Shown: positions 16,541 to 24,263 of the stretch, piece after piece | Layout of the letters: each line of letters opens with the position of its first letter | Position numbering within the stretch: the stretch's first letter is position 1 | Notes under the pieces: generated by a model | What the model was told of the DNA's origin: nothing | Seen by the model: the letters and a program-made list of their open reading frames with translations, nothing else | Database searches by the model: none | Translations under genes and position numbers: made by a program | Source: Streptomyces tailanensis | Lineage (GTDB): Bacteria > Actinomycetota > Actinomycetes > Streptomycetales > Streptomycetaceae | Direction: 5' to 3' | DNA: 62,946 nucleotides | Assembly: GCF_008386495.1 (NCBI RefSeq) | Contig: NZ_VTHJ01000059.1 | Coordinates: 1 to 62,946, forward strand

Positions 16541-16601
16541 AGGGGGTGTTTTGAAAGTCCGGGCGCCGCGGGTGCTGTGCGGGGCTTTCAAAACACCCCC
16601 T
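16541..16601 (-). terminator. 17-bp inverted repeat, terminator or mobile palindrome
   Basis: AGGGGGTGTTTTGAAAG (16541-16557) and its perfect complement CTTTCAAAACACCCCCT (16585-16601) flank a 27-base GC-rich loop. It begins at the stop codon of the leftward DUF3515-like gene. The AT-bearing arms in a GC-rich genome and the look of a familiar Streptomyces intergenic palindrome suggest a dispersed repeat co-opted as terminator. Confidence 0.7.
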
Positions 16602-17092
16602 TACGGGACGTCCGAGAGGGAGAGGCACTCCCCGGTCTGCTCGATGGGTTTCACGAGGCTGGACAGGCCGACCAGGATCGAGTCGGCGGCGGCCTGGCCG
16701 CGGACCAGCTGAACTTCGAGGGCCGGTTCGCGGCCGTAGGTGACCAGCAGTTCCCGGCCGTCGCTGCCCTTGCCCGTGCGCCACACCCAGTCCACCCCGT
16801 CGACCTCGGCGCACGCGTCCTCGGTGGCTTTGAGCTTGGGGAAGCCACAGCGGGCGACGACCGCTCCGTCGCCCCATACCGCGGCGCCCCGGGTGCTGGT
16901 GTCGGCCCGATCCAGCCCGGCCAGCCGGTCGGGGTACTGCTCGCTGACCCGGGTGCAGGCGGGATCGTCGGCCAGGGGCGCGGCGGCGAAGCTGAAGGAG
17001 GGCTCGCTGAGCATGCGCACGGTGACTATGGCGGCGGTCGTGAGGGCGATGGCGCCGATGGTCAGGCCGGCGATTCGCGTACTGCGGGACAT
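16601..17092 (-). CDS. DUF3515-like membrane-anchored protein
   Basis: This is a 163-aa protein. ATG 17092 begins an N-terminal membrane anchor (IAGLTIGAIALTTAAIVTV). The outside domain shows the DUF3515 pattern: ACTRVSEQYPDRLAGLDRA, AAVWGDGAVVARCGFPK, CAEVDGVDWVW, LLVTYGREPALEVQLVRG. It has conserved Cys pairs likely to form disulfides. The biochemical role of the family is unknown. It lies just downstream of the membrane-protein gene at 17136 and may be co-transcribed. Confidence 0.75.
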   Translation of the reverse strand: MSRSTRIAGLTIGAIALTTAAIVTVRMLSEPSFSFAAAPLADDPACTRVSEQYPDRLAGLDRADTSTRGAAVWGDGAVVARCGFPKLKATEDACAEVDGVDWVWRTGKGSDGRELLVTYGREPALEVQLVRGQAAADSILVGLSSLVKPIEQTGECLSLSDVP

Positions 17093-17135
17093 GACGGGAT
17101 CGTACGGGGTGGGTGCGGATGCCCCTTGAGGCACG

Positions 17136-17606
17136 TCAGCCTTCGAAGCGAGCCGTCGGGTCCGAAGGGCGCCGGGGGACGTGTACGGCGAGCGTGAGGC
17201 GCTCGGAAGCCCACCACGAAAGCACGTAGGCGGTGGGGATCTGCAGGGTGAGCAGGGCGAATGTCATCTCCACGAAGGCCCAGTCCACCGCCTCCCCCAC
17301 CCCCACTCCCTCGGCGATCGAGGTGATGACGGACACCACGAGCATCACCAGTGTGTAGAGGCCGGAGTCGACGACCGCCGCGCGCCACCGGGGCAGTGGC
17401 GCGCACACTCTGCGCGCCACTGCCAGGACCGTGAACACCACGGCAAGGAAGATCGCGTGGTAGCGGGTGAACAGCAGACTGTTCTCCCAGTCCTCCCATG
17501 ACCCTGCGGCCAGCGAGTAGCCCACGGTGATCACGGTGCCGACGGCGAAGGAACCGGCGGTGATGACGGCTGCGTAGGCGGTGGCACTCCGCCAGGGAGT
17601 GAACAT
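17136..17606 (-). CDS. Four-span membrane protein, unknown
   Basis: This is a 156-aa integral membrane protein. ATG 17606 is chosen over the upstream start because AGGAGGC lies at the right distance. Four hydrophobic spans are visible (~9-32, ~47-66, ~77-100, ~108-135). A short loop WEDWENSLLFTRYHA follows span 1. No transport or enzyme motif is seen. It is 43 bp upstream of the DUF3515-like gene, same strand. Confidence 0.7.
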   Translation of the reverse strand: MFTPWRSATAYAAVITAGSFAVGTVITVGYSLAAGSWEDWENSLLFTRYHAIFLAVVFTVLAVARRVCAPLPRWRAAVVDSGLYTLVMLVVSVITSIAEGVGVGEAVDWAFVEMTFALLTLQIPTAYVLSWWASERLTLAVHVPRRPSDPTARFEG

Positions 17607-17927
17607 GTCTGCCTCCTGCGTTCCCCGCAGCCGGTGGTCACCGACCTTTGTCCTGATCATTGTGGACCACACGAGCCTGACGGCTCACTTGACCTTTGGG
17701 GCAGTGTCCTCAGGAACACCTCCCCAAGAGACGTCGCGAATCGCTGGGCTCCCGGCCTAGGTTCGAACCGGGAGTTGCCGGTGGGCCGCAGTGCGCCACC
17801 ACGGTTTCCTCGCCTCGCGAGGCCACGCCTGGAAGAGCGCCTCACACCCAACTCCCGTACCTCGTCCGTCATCAGGGGCTGTCGTCACCGGCGGCCCCGA
17901 AGAAATTCGCTGTTCCCGAAGGGATGG
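17607..17927. other. Intergenic region, divergent promoters
   Basis: This stretch of 321 bp lies between divergent genes. It contains a hairpin CTCCCGG/CCGGGAG (about 17751-17776) around a loop with GGTTCGAA, but no gene is supported. Promoters for the leftward membrane protein and the rightward lectin must lie here; no clear -35/-10 pair was identified. Confidence 0.4.
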
Positions 17928-18467
17928 ATGGTTCACATGCAGAAGAGTGTCAGGGCTCTGGTCATCGCGAGTGCCGCCGCGGCCGCCGTGACCGCGGGTG
18001 CGCTGGCGCCCGCCAACGCCGCGGAGACCGGTGCGAACGCCTACAACAACGTGCGCCTGGTGAAGGTGTGGGGCAACATCGGCGGCAAGGACATCTGTAT
18101 GACGATGGCCGGCAAGACGAACAACAACGCCCCGGCCAAGATCGCCAAGTGCGGCGGTAACTCCACACAGAAGTGGACGCTCAAGCGCCTCAGCAGCACC
18201 AGCCAGTTCTTCACCGTCAAGAACACGAAGTCCAAGAAGTGCCTGGGCGTCTCCAAGAAGACGAATGGCACGGTCGTCACCCAGCGGCCCTGCAAGGCCT
18301 CGGACAAGAAGCAGCACTGGGCCCTGGGCGGCAGCCTGATCATCAGCCGATACGCCGGGAACAAGGCCATCACGGCCGAGAAGAACAAGAACGGCCTGAA
18401 CCTGACGATCAGCACCTACAACGACAGCAACAGCAAGCGGGCGAAGCAGGAGTGGGGCACCGACTGA
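17928..18467 (+). CDS. Secreted single ricin-type lectin domain protein
   Basis: This 179-aa exported protein starts at ATG 17928 (GAAGGG four bases upstream; ATG 17937 is an alternative). The signal peptide (~5-35) ends ANAAET. The mature part is one beta-trefoil with the ricin pattern: ICMTMAGKTNNNAPAKIAKCGGNSTQKWTL, KCLGVSKKTNGTVVTQRPC and a final QEWGTD. The usual Q-x-W motifs are seen once intact (QKWTL) and otherwise drifted. It probably binds sugar outside the cell with no attached enzyme. A strong terminator follows. Confidence 0.75.
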   Translation: MVHMQKSVRALVIASAAAAAVTAGALAPANAAETGANAYNNVRLVKVWGNIGGKDICMTMAGKTNNNAPAKIAKCGGNSTQKWTLKRLSSTSQFFTVKNTKSKKCLGVSKKTNGTVVTQRPCKASDKKQHWALGGSLIISRYAGNKAITAEKNKNGLNLTISTYNDSNSKRAKQEWGTD

Positions 18468-18499
18468 CCCACAGCCGCGCGCGACAGCCGTCATGGCGT

Positions 18500-18536
18500 G
18501 TGTAGAAGGGCCCGCTGGGTGCGGGCCCTTCTACAC
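18500..18536 (+). terminator. 16-bp perfect hairpin terminator
   Basis: GTGTAGAAGGGCCCGC (18500-18515) pairs with GCGGGCCCTTCTACAC (18521-18536) around a five-base loop, 33 bp after the lectin stop. Confidence 0.85.
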
Positions 18537-18769
18537 GCATCCGATGCTCCTCTAGCCCCTCATCTCGCGGTCATATACACAGCTACCCCCGTAAGTCGCC
18601 TGCGCCGCATATGAGTTGCGTGGCACTCTGCTGGTCAATGAGCGGTCGCGATTCTCAAAGGTGAACGCAAAATCCCTCGCGGCGCATGTCGATGGGCAAG
18701 CACGTCCGGGCTGTCGGCCCGTGGCCGCCGCGGCCGGCCGGCGTGCCGGATGCCGGCCGTGGCCGGTGG

Positions 18770-19117
18770 TCAGACGGCGGACGCCCCGACGAGTCGGGGC
18801 ATGGGCGCGGCGGAGCCGCACGCGCACCGGGGATCGGTGCACAGCAACTCGTGGGCGAGGACGGAGAGCACCGCGGCCTGCAGCCGTGTCTGCTGCTCCA
18901 GTTTCTCCACTATTCGTGCGACATGCGCCTTTACCGTCCGCTCGGCGATGCCGAGCTCCCGGGCGAGCTGCCGGTTGCCCAGGCCCGTGCCCAGCAGAAG
19001 CAGGACTTCCTTCTCCCGGTCCGTCAGCGTTTTGAGCCTGCTGATGTCCCGAACCGGATCGGCCCCCGTACGCCGGTAGGCGCAAGCCGTGTCTCCCGCA
19101 TCAGACCTCTTGCTCAT
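18770..19117 (-). CDS. Small LuxR-type DNA-binding protein
   Basis: This 115-aa protein is little more than a LuxR/GerE helix-turn-helix (~28-92: LTDREKEVLLLLGTGLGNRQLARELGIAERTVKAHVARIVEKL). It has a short N-terminus and a Cys-bearing tail (LCTDPRCACG). No receiver or sensor domain is present, so it is either a stand-alone regulator or depends on partner proteins. No target is evident. A GGGCACTGCCC motif lies upstream near 19264. Confidence 0.8.
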   Translation of the reverse strand: MSKRSDAGDTACAYRRTGADPVRDISRLKTLTDREKEVLLLLGTGLGNRQLARELGIAERTVKAHVARIVEKLEQQTRLQAAVLSVLAHELLCTDPRCACGSAAPMPRLVGASAV

Positions 19118-19386
19118 TTGTCGGCCCTTCCTGATGCCGCTTTTCCCGACAGAGCCCCGTGCCCCGGGTGCAGCGACGATCTACCCCCAACTTAGCGTCC
19201 GCTACTGACAGAAGCACCCCTGAAAATGACACGGCCACGTCACAGACGGGCGGCTCCCTCAAGGGCACTGCCCGAAGGGGCAATTTCGGCCAACCTGGCT
19301 GATCCATAGGCTCGTTGTCGCGAACCCACAAACACCCACGCACCGCTTCACTGTCTTCCAGTACCCACAAGGTGGCTTGCGCGTAG

Positions 19387-19539
19387 TCGGCCCGTGGGCT
19401 GGTGTCGGCCCGCGTGAGAATCACCCAGCCCTCCGAGATCGCCCAATATCTGAAGGCGTTCGAGGAGCTACGCGGCATGGCCGTGTACGGCGCCGAGGCG
19501 CGCACCCTGATATTGAAGGCCATCGAAGCCCTTGGGTAG
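19387..19539 (+). pseudogene. Remnant of DUF5753 (Scr1/WhiJ-like) regulator C-terminus
   Basis: An open frame of ~50 codons ending at TAG 19537-19539 reads ITQPSEIAQYLKAFEELRG then AEARTLILKAIEALG. This is the pattern of the last helices of DUF5753 regulators (effector-sensing domain of XRE/WhiJ-like proteins). An in-frame TAG at 19384 and no upstream HTH show that only the 3' end survives. It is convergent with an intact DUF397/DUF5753 pair, suggesting an earlier copy of the same system. Confidence 0.45.
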
Positions 19540-19544
19540 CGCTG

Positions 19545-19730
19545 CTACAGGTCGCCCTTCAGAGCGATGAGCAGCGCGTGGAGCGCGGCCGGGGCCGGGG
19601 TGAGGACTGTGGTGGGGTGGTCGCTTTCGCGGAGGTGTATCGCGGTGGGTGCGGTGGCTATTTCGACGCAGGCGGTGTCGACGTCGCCGCTGGAATACGA
19701 CGACTTCTGCCAGTGGAGGGTGGTGGACAT
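19545..19730 (-). CDS. DUF397 domain protein
   Basis: This 61-aa protein has the hallmark DUF397 start (LHWQKSSYSSGDVDTACVEIA) and a conserved Asp-containing end. Members are encoded next to XRE/DUF5753 regulators throughout Streptomyces; some act like small antagonists or partners in development (WhiJ/AbaA-like loci). It lies 12 bp downstream of the DUF5753 regulator on the same strand and is almost certainly co-transcribed. Confidence 0.88.
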   Translation of the reverse strand: MSTTLHWQKSSYSSGDVDTACVEIATAPTAIHLRESDHPTTVLTPAPAALHALLIALKGDL

Positions 19731-19742
19731 GAGAGTGACCCT

Positions 19743-20588
19743 TCAGAGTTCCTGGGCGATACAGCGGATGAGGTCGAGGGAGGCGTCCTGGGCGAGGGCG
19801 GCGCCGGCGGCGCGTTCGAGCCGGGACCGGCAACGGTCCAGCTGAGGAGGCGCGTCGATGAACACCGGCCCTTGAGGGCCGTCGGCCTGCACGGTGTCCA
19901 GTCGCGGTACGACTCCGCCGAGGTACTGCATGGGAAAGCCCGCCCCCGCGAAGCCGTCGGCGGCGAAGGGGATCACGCGGAGGGTGACGGTCTCCCTGTC
20001 GGCGGCGTGGAGGAGGTGCTCAAGCTGCGCGCGGGCGACCTTCGGGCCGCCGACGTGCATGCGGAGTGCCGACTCGTGGATGATCACGTCGTACGGCTTC
20101 GCTGACGTGAGTACGCCCTGACGCCGCACCCGGAACGACACGTGGGCCTCACGCTTGGCCTCGGAGAGGTCCGGGTTCACGAACAGCGAGGCTGCTCGTA
20201 CGTGGTCCTCGGTCTGGAGAACTCCCGGGATGTGCACCACCTCGAAGACGCGGACGTACGAGGCGTGGTGCTCCAGCTCCGCGATGTCGAGCGCCTTAGG
20301 CGGCAGAGCACCGCGGTACTCCTCCCACCACCCCCAGATCCGGTCGTTGGCCATCCCCACCAGCCCCGCGACCAGTTGGGGGTCGTTGACGTCGTAGTGG
20401 GCGGTGAGCTTCCGTAGCCGCTCCTCGCTGATGCCGTGCTTTCCCGACTCGATGTTGCTGATCTGGGCCTGGTTGGTGCCCAGCCAGGCGGCGACGTCAC
20501 GGGAGACGAGGGCCGCCGATTCGCGCAGTCGGCGCAGTTCCGCGCCCAGCCGCACCTGGCGGGCTGTGGGGTTGCGCCTCGGTGGCAT
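19743..20588 (-). CDS. XRE regulator with DUF5753 domain (WhiJ/Scr1-like)
   Basis: This 281-aa regulator has an N-terminal HTH (~14-68: LGAELRRLRESAALVSRDVAAWLGTNQAQISNIESGKHGI). The DUF5753 effector domain (~95-275) includes VVHIPGVLQTEDHVRA, FRVRRQGVL, VIIHESALRMHVGG, VTLRVIPFAADGFAG and VFIDAPPQLDR. With the DUF397 gene and the divergent ATPase at 20876 it forms the standard WhiJ-like set. It probably binds the AT-rich divergent region at about 20690. Confidence 0.9.
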   Translation of the reverse strand: MPPRRNPTARQVRLGAELRRLRESAALVSRDVAAWLGTNQAQISNIESGKHGISEERLRKLTAHYDVNDPQLVAGLVGMANDRIWGWWEEYRGALPPKALDIAELEHHASYVRVFEVVHIPGVLQTEDHVRAASLFVNPDLSEAKREAHVSFRVRRQGVLTSAKPYDVIIHESALRMHVGGPKVARAQLEHLLHAADRETVTLRVIPFAADGFAGAGFPMQYLGGVVPRLDTVQADGPQGPVFIDAPPQLDRCRSRLERAAGAALAQDASLDLIRCIAQEL

Positions 20589-20875
20589 GACGTCCTCCTC
20601 GTGGTCGTCCCTGAGTCTGCCGGGTCGTCAACCCAACCACCACGGAGAACAGGGCCAATTCGCCGATGCGGTTGCGGCGTAGCAAATATACCGAGTACGG
20701 TCGTCCCATCCTCACGGAGGGTGTCCAAACGGTCACCCGTCCGTCAAATTCCCCATGCTCACAGCCCGTTGGCAGCGCCACCCCGGTCCGTCGACGCCCG
20801 GGGCGAAGGACAGTAACGGGCCGGCTGCCCCACCGAACGACCAACCCCGTACGCCACAACGGAGTGGATCCCCCC

Positions 20876-21322
20876 ATGCCCGAATACGACCCCACGCCCT
20901 CACTCGCCCCCACCACCTACACCCTCTTCTGCCCACCCCACGAAACCTCCCCCTCCATCGCCCGCGACTTCGTCGCCACCGTCCTCCGGGCCCGCAGACT
21001 CGACGCCCTCGTGGACGCGGCGAGCCTGTGCACCTCGGAGCTCGTCACCAACGCCTGCGTGCACGCGAAGGGCGGGGACTCGGCGTTGTGGCTGGCCGTG
21101 GGAGCCGGGAACGTGCGGGTGTTCGTGTTCGACGGCGACGAGAATCCGCCGGTGATAAGGGAGTTGGGGGCGGATGTATGGGGCGAGGGCGGGCGCGGGC
21201 TGCAGCTCGTGCACGCGCTCACCGAGGGGCGTTGGGGCACCGCCCCGGCCGTACCGCACGGCCGGCCCTACCCGGACGGCAAGGCCGTGTGGTTCGACCT
21301 CGCGACGCCGGGCCGGCCGTGA
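20876..21322 (+). CDS. RsbW-like HATPase (anti-sigma kinase type)
   Basis: This 148-aa cytosolic protein starts at ATG 20876. The Bergerat fold is visible: the N-box ASLCTSELVTNACVHA (Asn essential), the G1 box FVFDGDENPP and the G2 region EGGRGLQLVHALTEGRWG. It resembles the many stand-alone RsbW/SpoIIAB-type ATPases of Streptomyces that bind sigma factors or anti-anti-sigma proteins. It is divergent from the DUF5753 regulator. A bidirectional terminator follows. Confidence 0.87.
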   Translation: MPEYDPTPSLAPTTYTLFCPPHETSPSIARDFVATVLRARRLDALVDAASLCTSELVTNACVHAKGGDSALWLAVGAGNVRVFVFDGDENPPVIRELGADVWGEGGRGLQLVHALTEGRWGTAPAVPHGRPYPDGKAVWFDLATPGRP

Positions 21323-21333
21323 ACACACGCGGA

Positions 21334-21369
21334 CGGGCCGCCCTCCGGTGTCGACCGGTGGACGGCCCG
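21334..21369. terminator. Bidirectional hairpin between convergent genes
   Basis: CGGGCCG (21334-21340) pairs with CGGCCCG (21363-21369), enclosing an inner stem CCGGT/ACCGG (21345-21349 and 21354-21358). It lies between the converging ATPase and SdrD/SpaA-like genes. Confidence 0.6.
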
Positions 21370-21394
21370 CCCGCCTCGAAGTCACCCTCTCGGG

Positions 21395-24082
21395 TCAGGG
21401 CTCTCCCCGCGCATTGACGAGCTTCACGCGCAGCCCGTCGCCGCGCGCGGCGTTCTTCGGGGTGAGGACGTACGGGCCGGTGACCGGTTGCCTCGGCCGG
21501 CGGTAGCCCTCGGGGGCGTTCGTCTCCGCCAGGTAGTACGTGCCGACCGGCAGCGAACCGAAGGAGCAGCGGCCGGTGGTGGAGGTGGCGCAGTCGTTGA
21601 CGAATCTGTCCTGCTTGCTGCCGTCGCGCTGGAGACCGGGCGCCCCGTAGGTGTCCTGCCACAGCTCGAAGACCGCGCCGGGCAACGGCTTGTTGCTCTT
21701 CTTGTCGTGCTTCAGGAGGGTCAGGCGCAGGGACTTGAACACACCGGCGTCGATGGTGTGGTTCACATGGCCGGGTTCACCGACGTAGACCGTGGTCCTG
21801 CCGTCCGCGTCGACGTCGGAGTCGAGCGCGCGGTCGGAACCGGCTTCCTTCACCGTCCATTTCAGGGCGGAGAGGCTCGGGCGGCCGGGCAGGGACTTCG
21901 GCTCTACGCGGCTGAAGTCGAACGTGGCCGTGTAGGTGGTGTTCGGTCTCAGGCCGTCCACGGAAGTGAAGTAGTACTCGCCGTCGTCGTCCGTGTACGT
22001 GACGAGGTCCGGGTGCGTGTCGTACGACGTCGGGTCGAGCGTCACCTTCACGCCCCGGATCGGCGGCTCGGACGGGTCCTGGACGCCGTTGCCGTTGGTG
22101 TCGAACCAGGCGCGGTTGCCGATCTGTACGGGGGCCTGGTCGCAGACCATCTCCAGGTCGGCGAGGCCGTTGCCCTTGCCGAAGAGGTCGGCGGAGGCGT
22201 ACGACGTCGGCTGGAGTCGGAGGTTGCCCCGGACGGTCCCGGACTCGGAGTCCCAGCGGCGTACGCCCTGGTCGAAGGGCTTGCCGGTGAACGTGTCGTA
22301 GACCGTGCCCCACAGCCTTCCGCGGAATGGCTGGAGGACCGTGCCGCCCTCGGTGACCTGGTCGTGCCGGGCGTAGCCGTCGTGGGTGAGGTCGTTGGAG
22401 AACGCGCCCCCGCCGGGCCCCCGACGGTTGTTCGGCAGGGCGCCGTCCAGCGCACCGCAACCGGCGTTGCGCTCCAGGACGTAGTGGCCCGGGCCGCGCT
22501 CGCAGGCGCGCAAGAGGTCACCGGCGGCCACGGCGGAGAGCAGCGAACTCCTGGAGTTGTGCGCGTAGGTGCGGTTGCCCTGCATGTCACCGAAGCGGTC
22601 CCGGTACCCGAGGATCAGGTCGCCGTTGTCGGCGATCTCCAGGTCGGACAGGATCGGCTGCGGCGCGGAGGCGAACCGCAGACGCGGGTCGGGGGTGGGA
22701 ACGCGCTCGTTCCACGCCTCCCACATCGCGCTCAGGGTGCCACCGGCGGTCGCCGACCCGTGCTTGCACAGCGGTCCGTTGTCGGACTGGTAGGCGCAAC
22801 CCCGCCGGTAGTCCAGCCGGTGCCGGAAGATCTCGTCGAACCTTCCCGACTCGAACTCGTAGACGTGCGCGCTGAGTTGTCGGGGATCGCCGTACGGCAT
22901 GTGCCTCTTGTCCACGGTGTTCTCCGCGCCGCACACCCCGCCCACGAGCACGCGGCTGCCGCGCACCCCGATGCCGTACGGGTGCCACTCGCCCTCGCAG
23001 CGCGCGGGCACCGGCACGGCGTACGACGACGGGGTGCCGGCCCGGACCTTGTCGCCGGTGCCGAGGATCGGCACCCGGTACAGCTTCGCGTCGTTGAGGT
23101 TGACCGCGTAGAGGATCCTGCCGTCGCCGGAGACGTCGACGTCGCCGAGGCCCTCCCGGCCGACCCTGCTGTAGATCCGGTCGTCGTGCCGCCAGCGGTC
23201 GGAGGAGTCGTGTGCCGTCAGCGTCCCCGGCAGCGTGATGAACTCGGTCACGCCGGAGTCGCTGTGGTGGCGGTAGACGGTGTTGGTCCGGCCCGCCGGA
23301 CCGTACGCCGCGTGCCGCTTGACCAGCGTGCCCATGTACGTGTTGCCGGTGCGGTCGGTGCCGATGCCGTACACCGCCTGCTGCTCGCCGCTGTCGGTCA
23401 GCCGGGTGGGGGCGGGGCCGGGGTATCCGTTGCCGAAGTCGCCCGTGAACCGGGTCAGGCCCTGCTCCGTGGTCACATCACCCTTGGCGAGGGAGCAGGT
23501 CACCAGGCGCGGGTTCTCCTGGCAGTACACCCCCGGCTCCCAGAACCCGGTCGTGTACGTGGCGTTCCGGTCGCCGGAGACGTCCACGAATCCCACGCTG
23601 CTGCGGATGACGCGGGGGCCTTCGCCGAGTCCCGCGACCGCCGACTGGAGGTTGGCGGGGTCGGGGTTGGACACCTCGATGCGGTACCTGCCGCCCCCCA
23701 GCGAGGATTCCGCGGGGCGGAACAGGGCGACGCCGTCGGCGCCGGTCGTCTCGCGCACCGCGGTGCCGTGGTCGTCGGTCAGCGTCACCCGCACCCCGGG
23801 CCGCCCCGTCTCCAGCGGGTGGTCGTACGCCCCGTCGGCGTCCACCTCGTTGACGACCCGTACGGTCACGGTGCCGTCGCCGGGCGCCCGGCCGTCGTCG
23901 GCGGGGTGCCTGGCGACCGGTACCGCCTCGCCCACGAGCAGCCCGAGCACCATCGCCGTGGCGACGGCCAAGACGGCCAAGACGGCCAGGGGCAGACCCG
24001 CGCCCCCCGGTGTTCCTCGTTTCAGCACGACACGTCCCTCATTTCCTGATGCGCCGTCCTCCGCGCTGTGTGGTGCATTCAT
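21395..24082 (-). CDS. Large exported protein with SdrD-B and SpaA-like Ig domains
   Basis: This 895-aa protein has an N-terminal membrane span (~30-53, LPLAVLAVLAVATAMVLGLLV), then an Ig/SdrD-B-like domain (~70-165, VTVRVVNEVDADGAYDHPL, GVALFRPAE). A ~430-residue middle carries YVVNLND-type beta-propeller features and many aromatic/Cys residues. A second SdrD-B domain (GNRAWFDTNGNGVQDPSEPP at ~660) and a prealbumin/SpaA-like domain (LTLLKHDKKSNKPLPGAVFEL, LPVGTYYLAETNAPEGY at ~800-870) follow. The C-terminus has no LPXTG or hydrophobic anchor, so it appears held by the N-terminal span. It is likely a surface scaffold or adhesin. Confidence 0.82.
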   Translation of the reverse strand: MNAPHSAEDGASGNEGRVVLKRGTPGGAGLPLAVLAVLAVATAMVLGLLVGEAVPVARHPADDGRAPGDGTVTVRVVNEVDADGAYDHPLETGRPGVRVTLTDDHGTAVRETTGADGVALFRPAESSLGGGRYRIEVSNPDPANLQSAVAGLGEGPRVIRSSVGFVDVSGDRNATYTTGFWEPGVYCQENPRLVTCSLAKGDVTTEQGLTRFTGDFGNGYPGPAPTRLTDSGEQQAVYGIGTDRTGNTYMGTLVKRHAAYGPAGRTNTVYRHHSDSGVTEFITLPGTLTAHDSSDRWRHDDRIYSRVGREGLGDVDVSGDGRILYAVNLNDAKLYRVPILGTGDKVRAGTPSSYAVPVPARCEGEWHPYGIGVRGSRVLVGGVCGAENTVDKRHMPYGDPRQLSAHVYEFESGRFDEIFRHRLDYRRGCAYQSDNGPLCKHGSATAGGTLSAMWEAWNERVPTPDPRLRFASAPQPILSDLEIADNGDLILGYRDRFGDMQGNRTYAHNSRSSLLSAVAAGDLLRACERGPGHYVLERNAGCGALDGALPNNRRGPGGGAFSNDLTHDGYARHDQVTEGGTVLQPFRGRLWGTVYDTFTGKPFDQGVRRWDSESGTVRGNLRLQPTSYASADLFGKGNGLADLEMVCDQAPVQIGNRAWFDTNGNGVQDPSEPPIRGVKVTLDPTSYDTHPDLVTYTDDDGEYYFTSVDGLRPNTTYTATFDFSRVEPKSLPGRPSLSALKWTVKEAGSDRALDSDVDADGRTTVYVGEPGHVNHTIDAGVFKSLRLTLLKHDKKSNKPLPGAVFELWQDTYGAPGLQRDGSKQDRFVNDCATSTTGRCSFGSLPVGTYYLAETNAPEGYRRPRQPVTGPYVLTPKNAARGDGLRVKLVNARGEP

Positions 24083-24263
24083 ATGACTCGCAAAGTGGGA
24101 CTAATCAAGCTGAACGAGGCATGAGGGTGAGGTGGCATGAGGGAAACGCGGAGAAATAAGGGGAGGCTGCGGGGAGGCCGGTGAGCGGCGTGCGGCGGAA
24201 TTTCATCCGGTCGGCCCAGCGAGGGCGTGCCCGTATGGAGTAGGGGGGAGAGGGCGGGGGCCC

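Noticed and set aside
17751..17776. GGTTCGAACC resembling a tRNA T-loop
   Set aside because: The flanking bases do not form a T-stem (CTAGG versus CGGGA), and no acceptor or anticodon arm can be built. The palindrome is part of a simple CTCCCGG/CCGGGAG hairpin.
21488..24049. 853-codon plus-strand open frame opposite the SdrD/SpaA-like gene
   Set aside because: Antisense shadow without recognisable domains. The minus-strand protein has Ig-like repeats and a membrane anchor.
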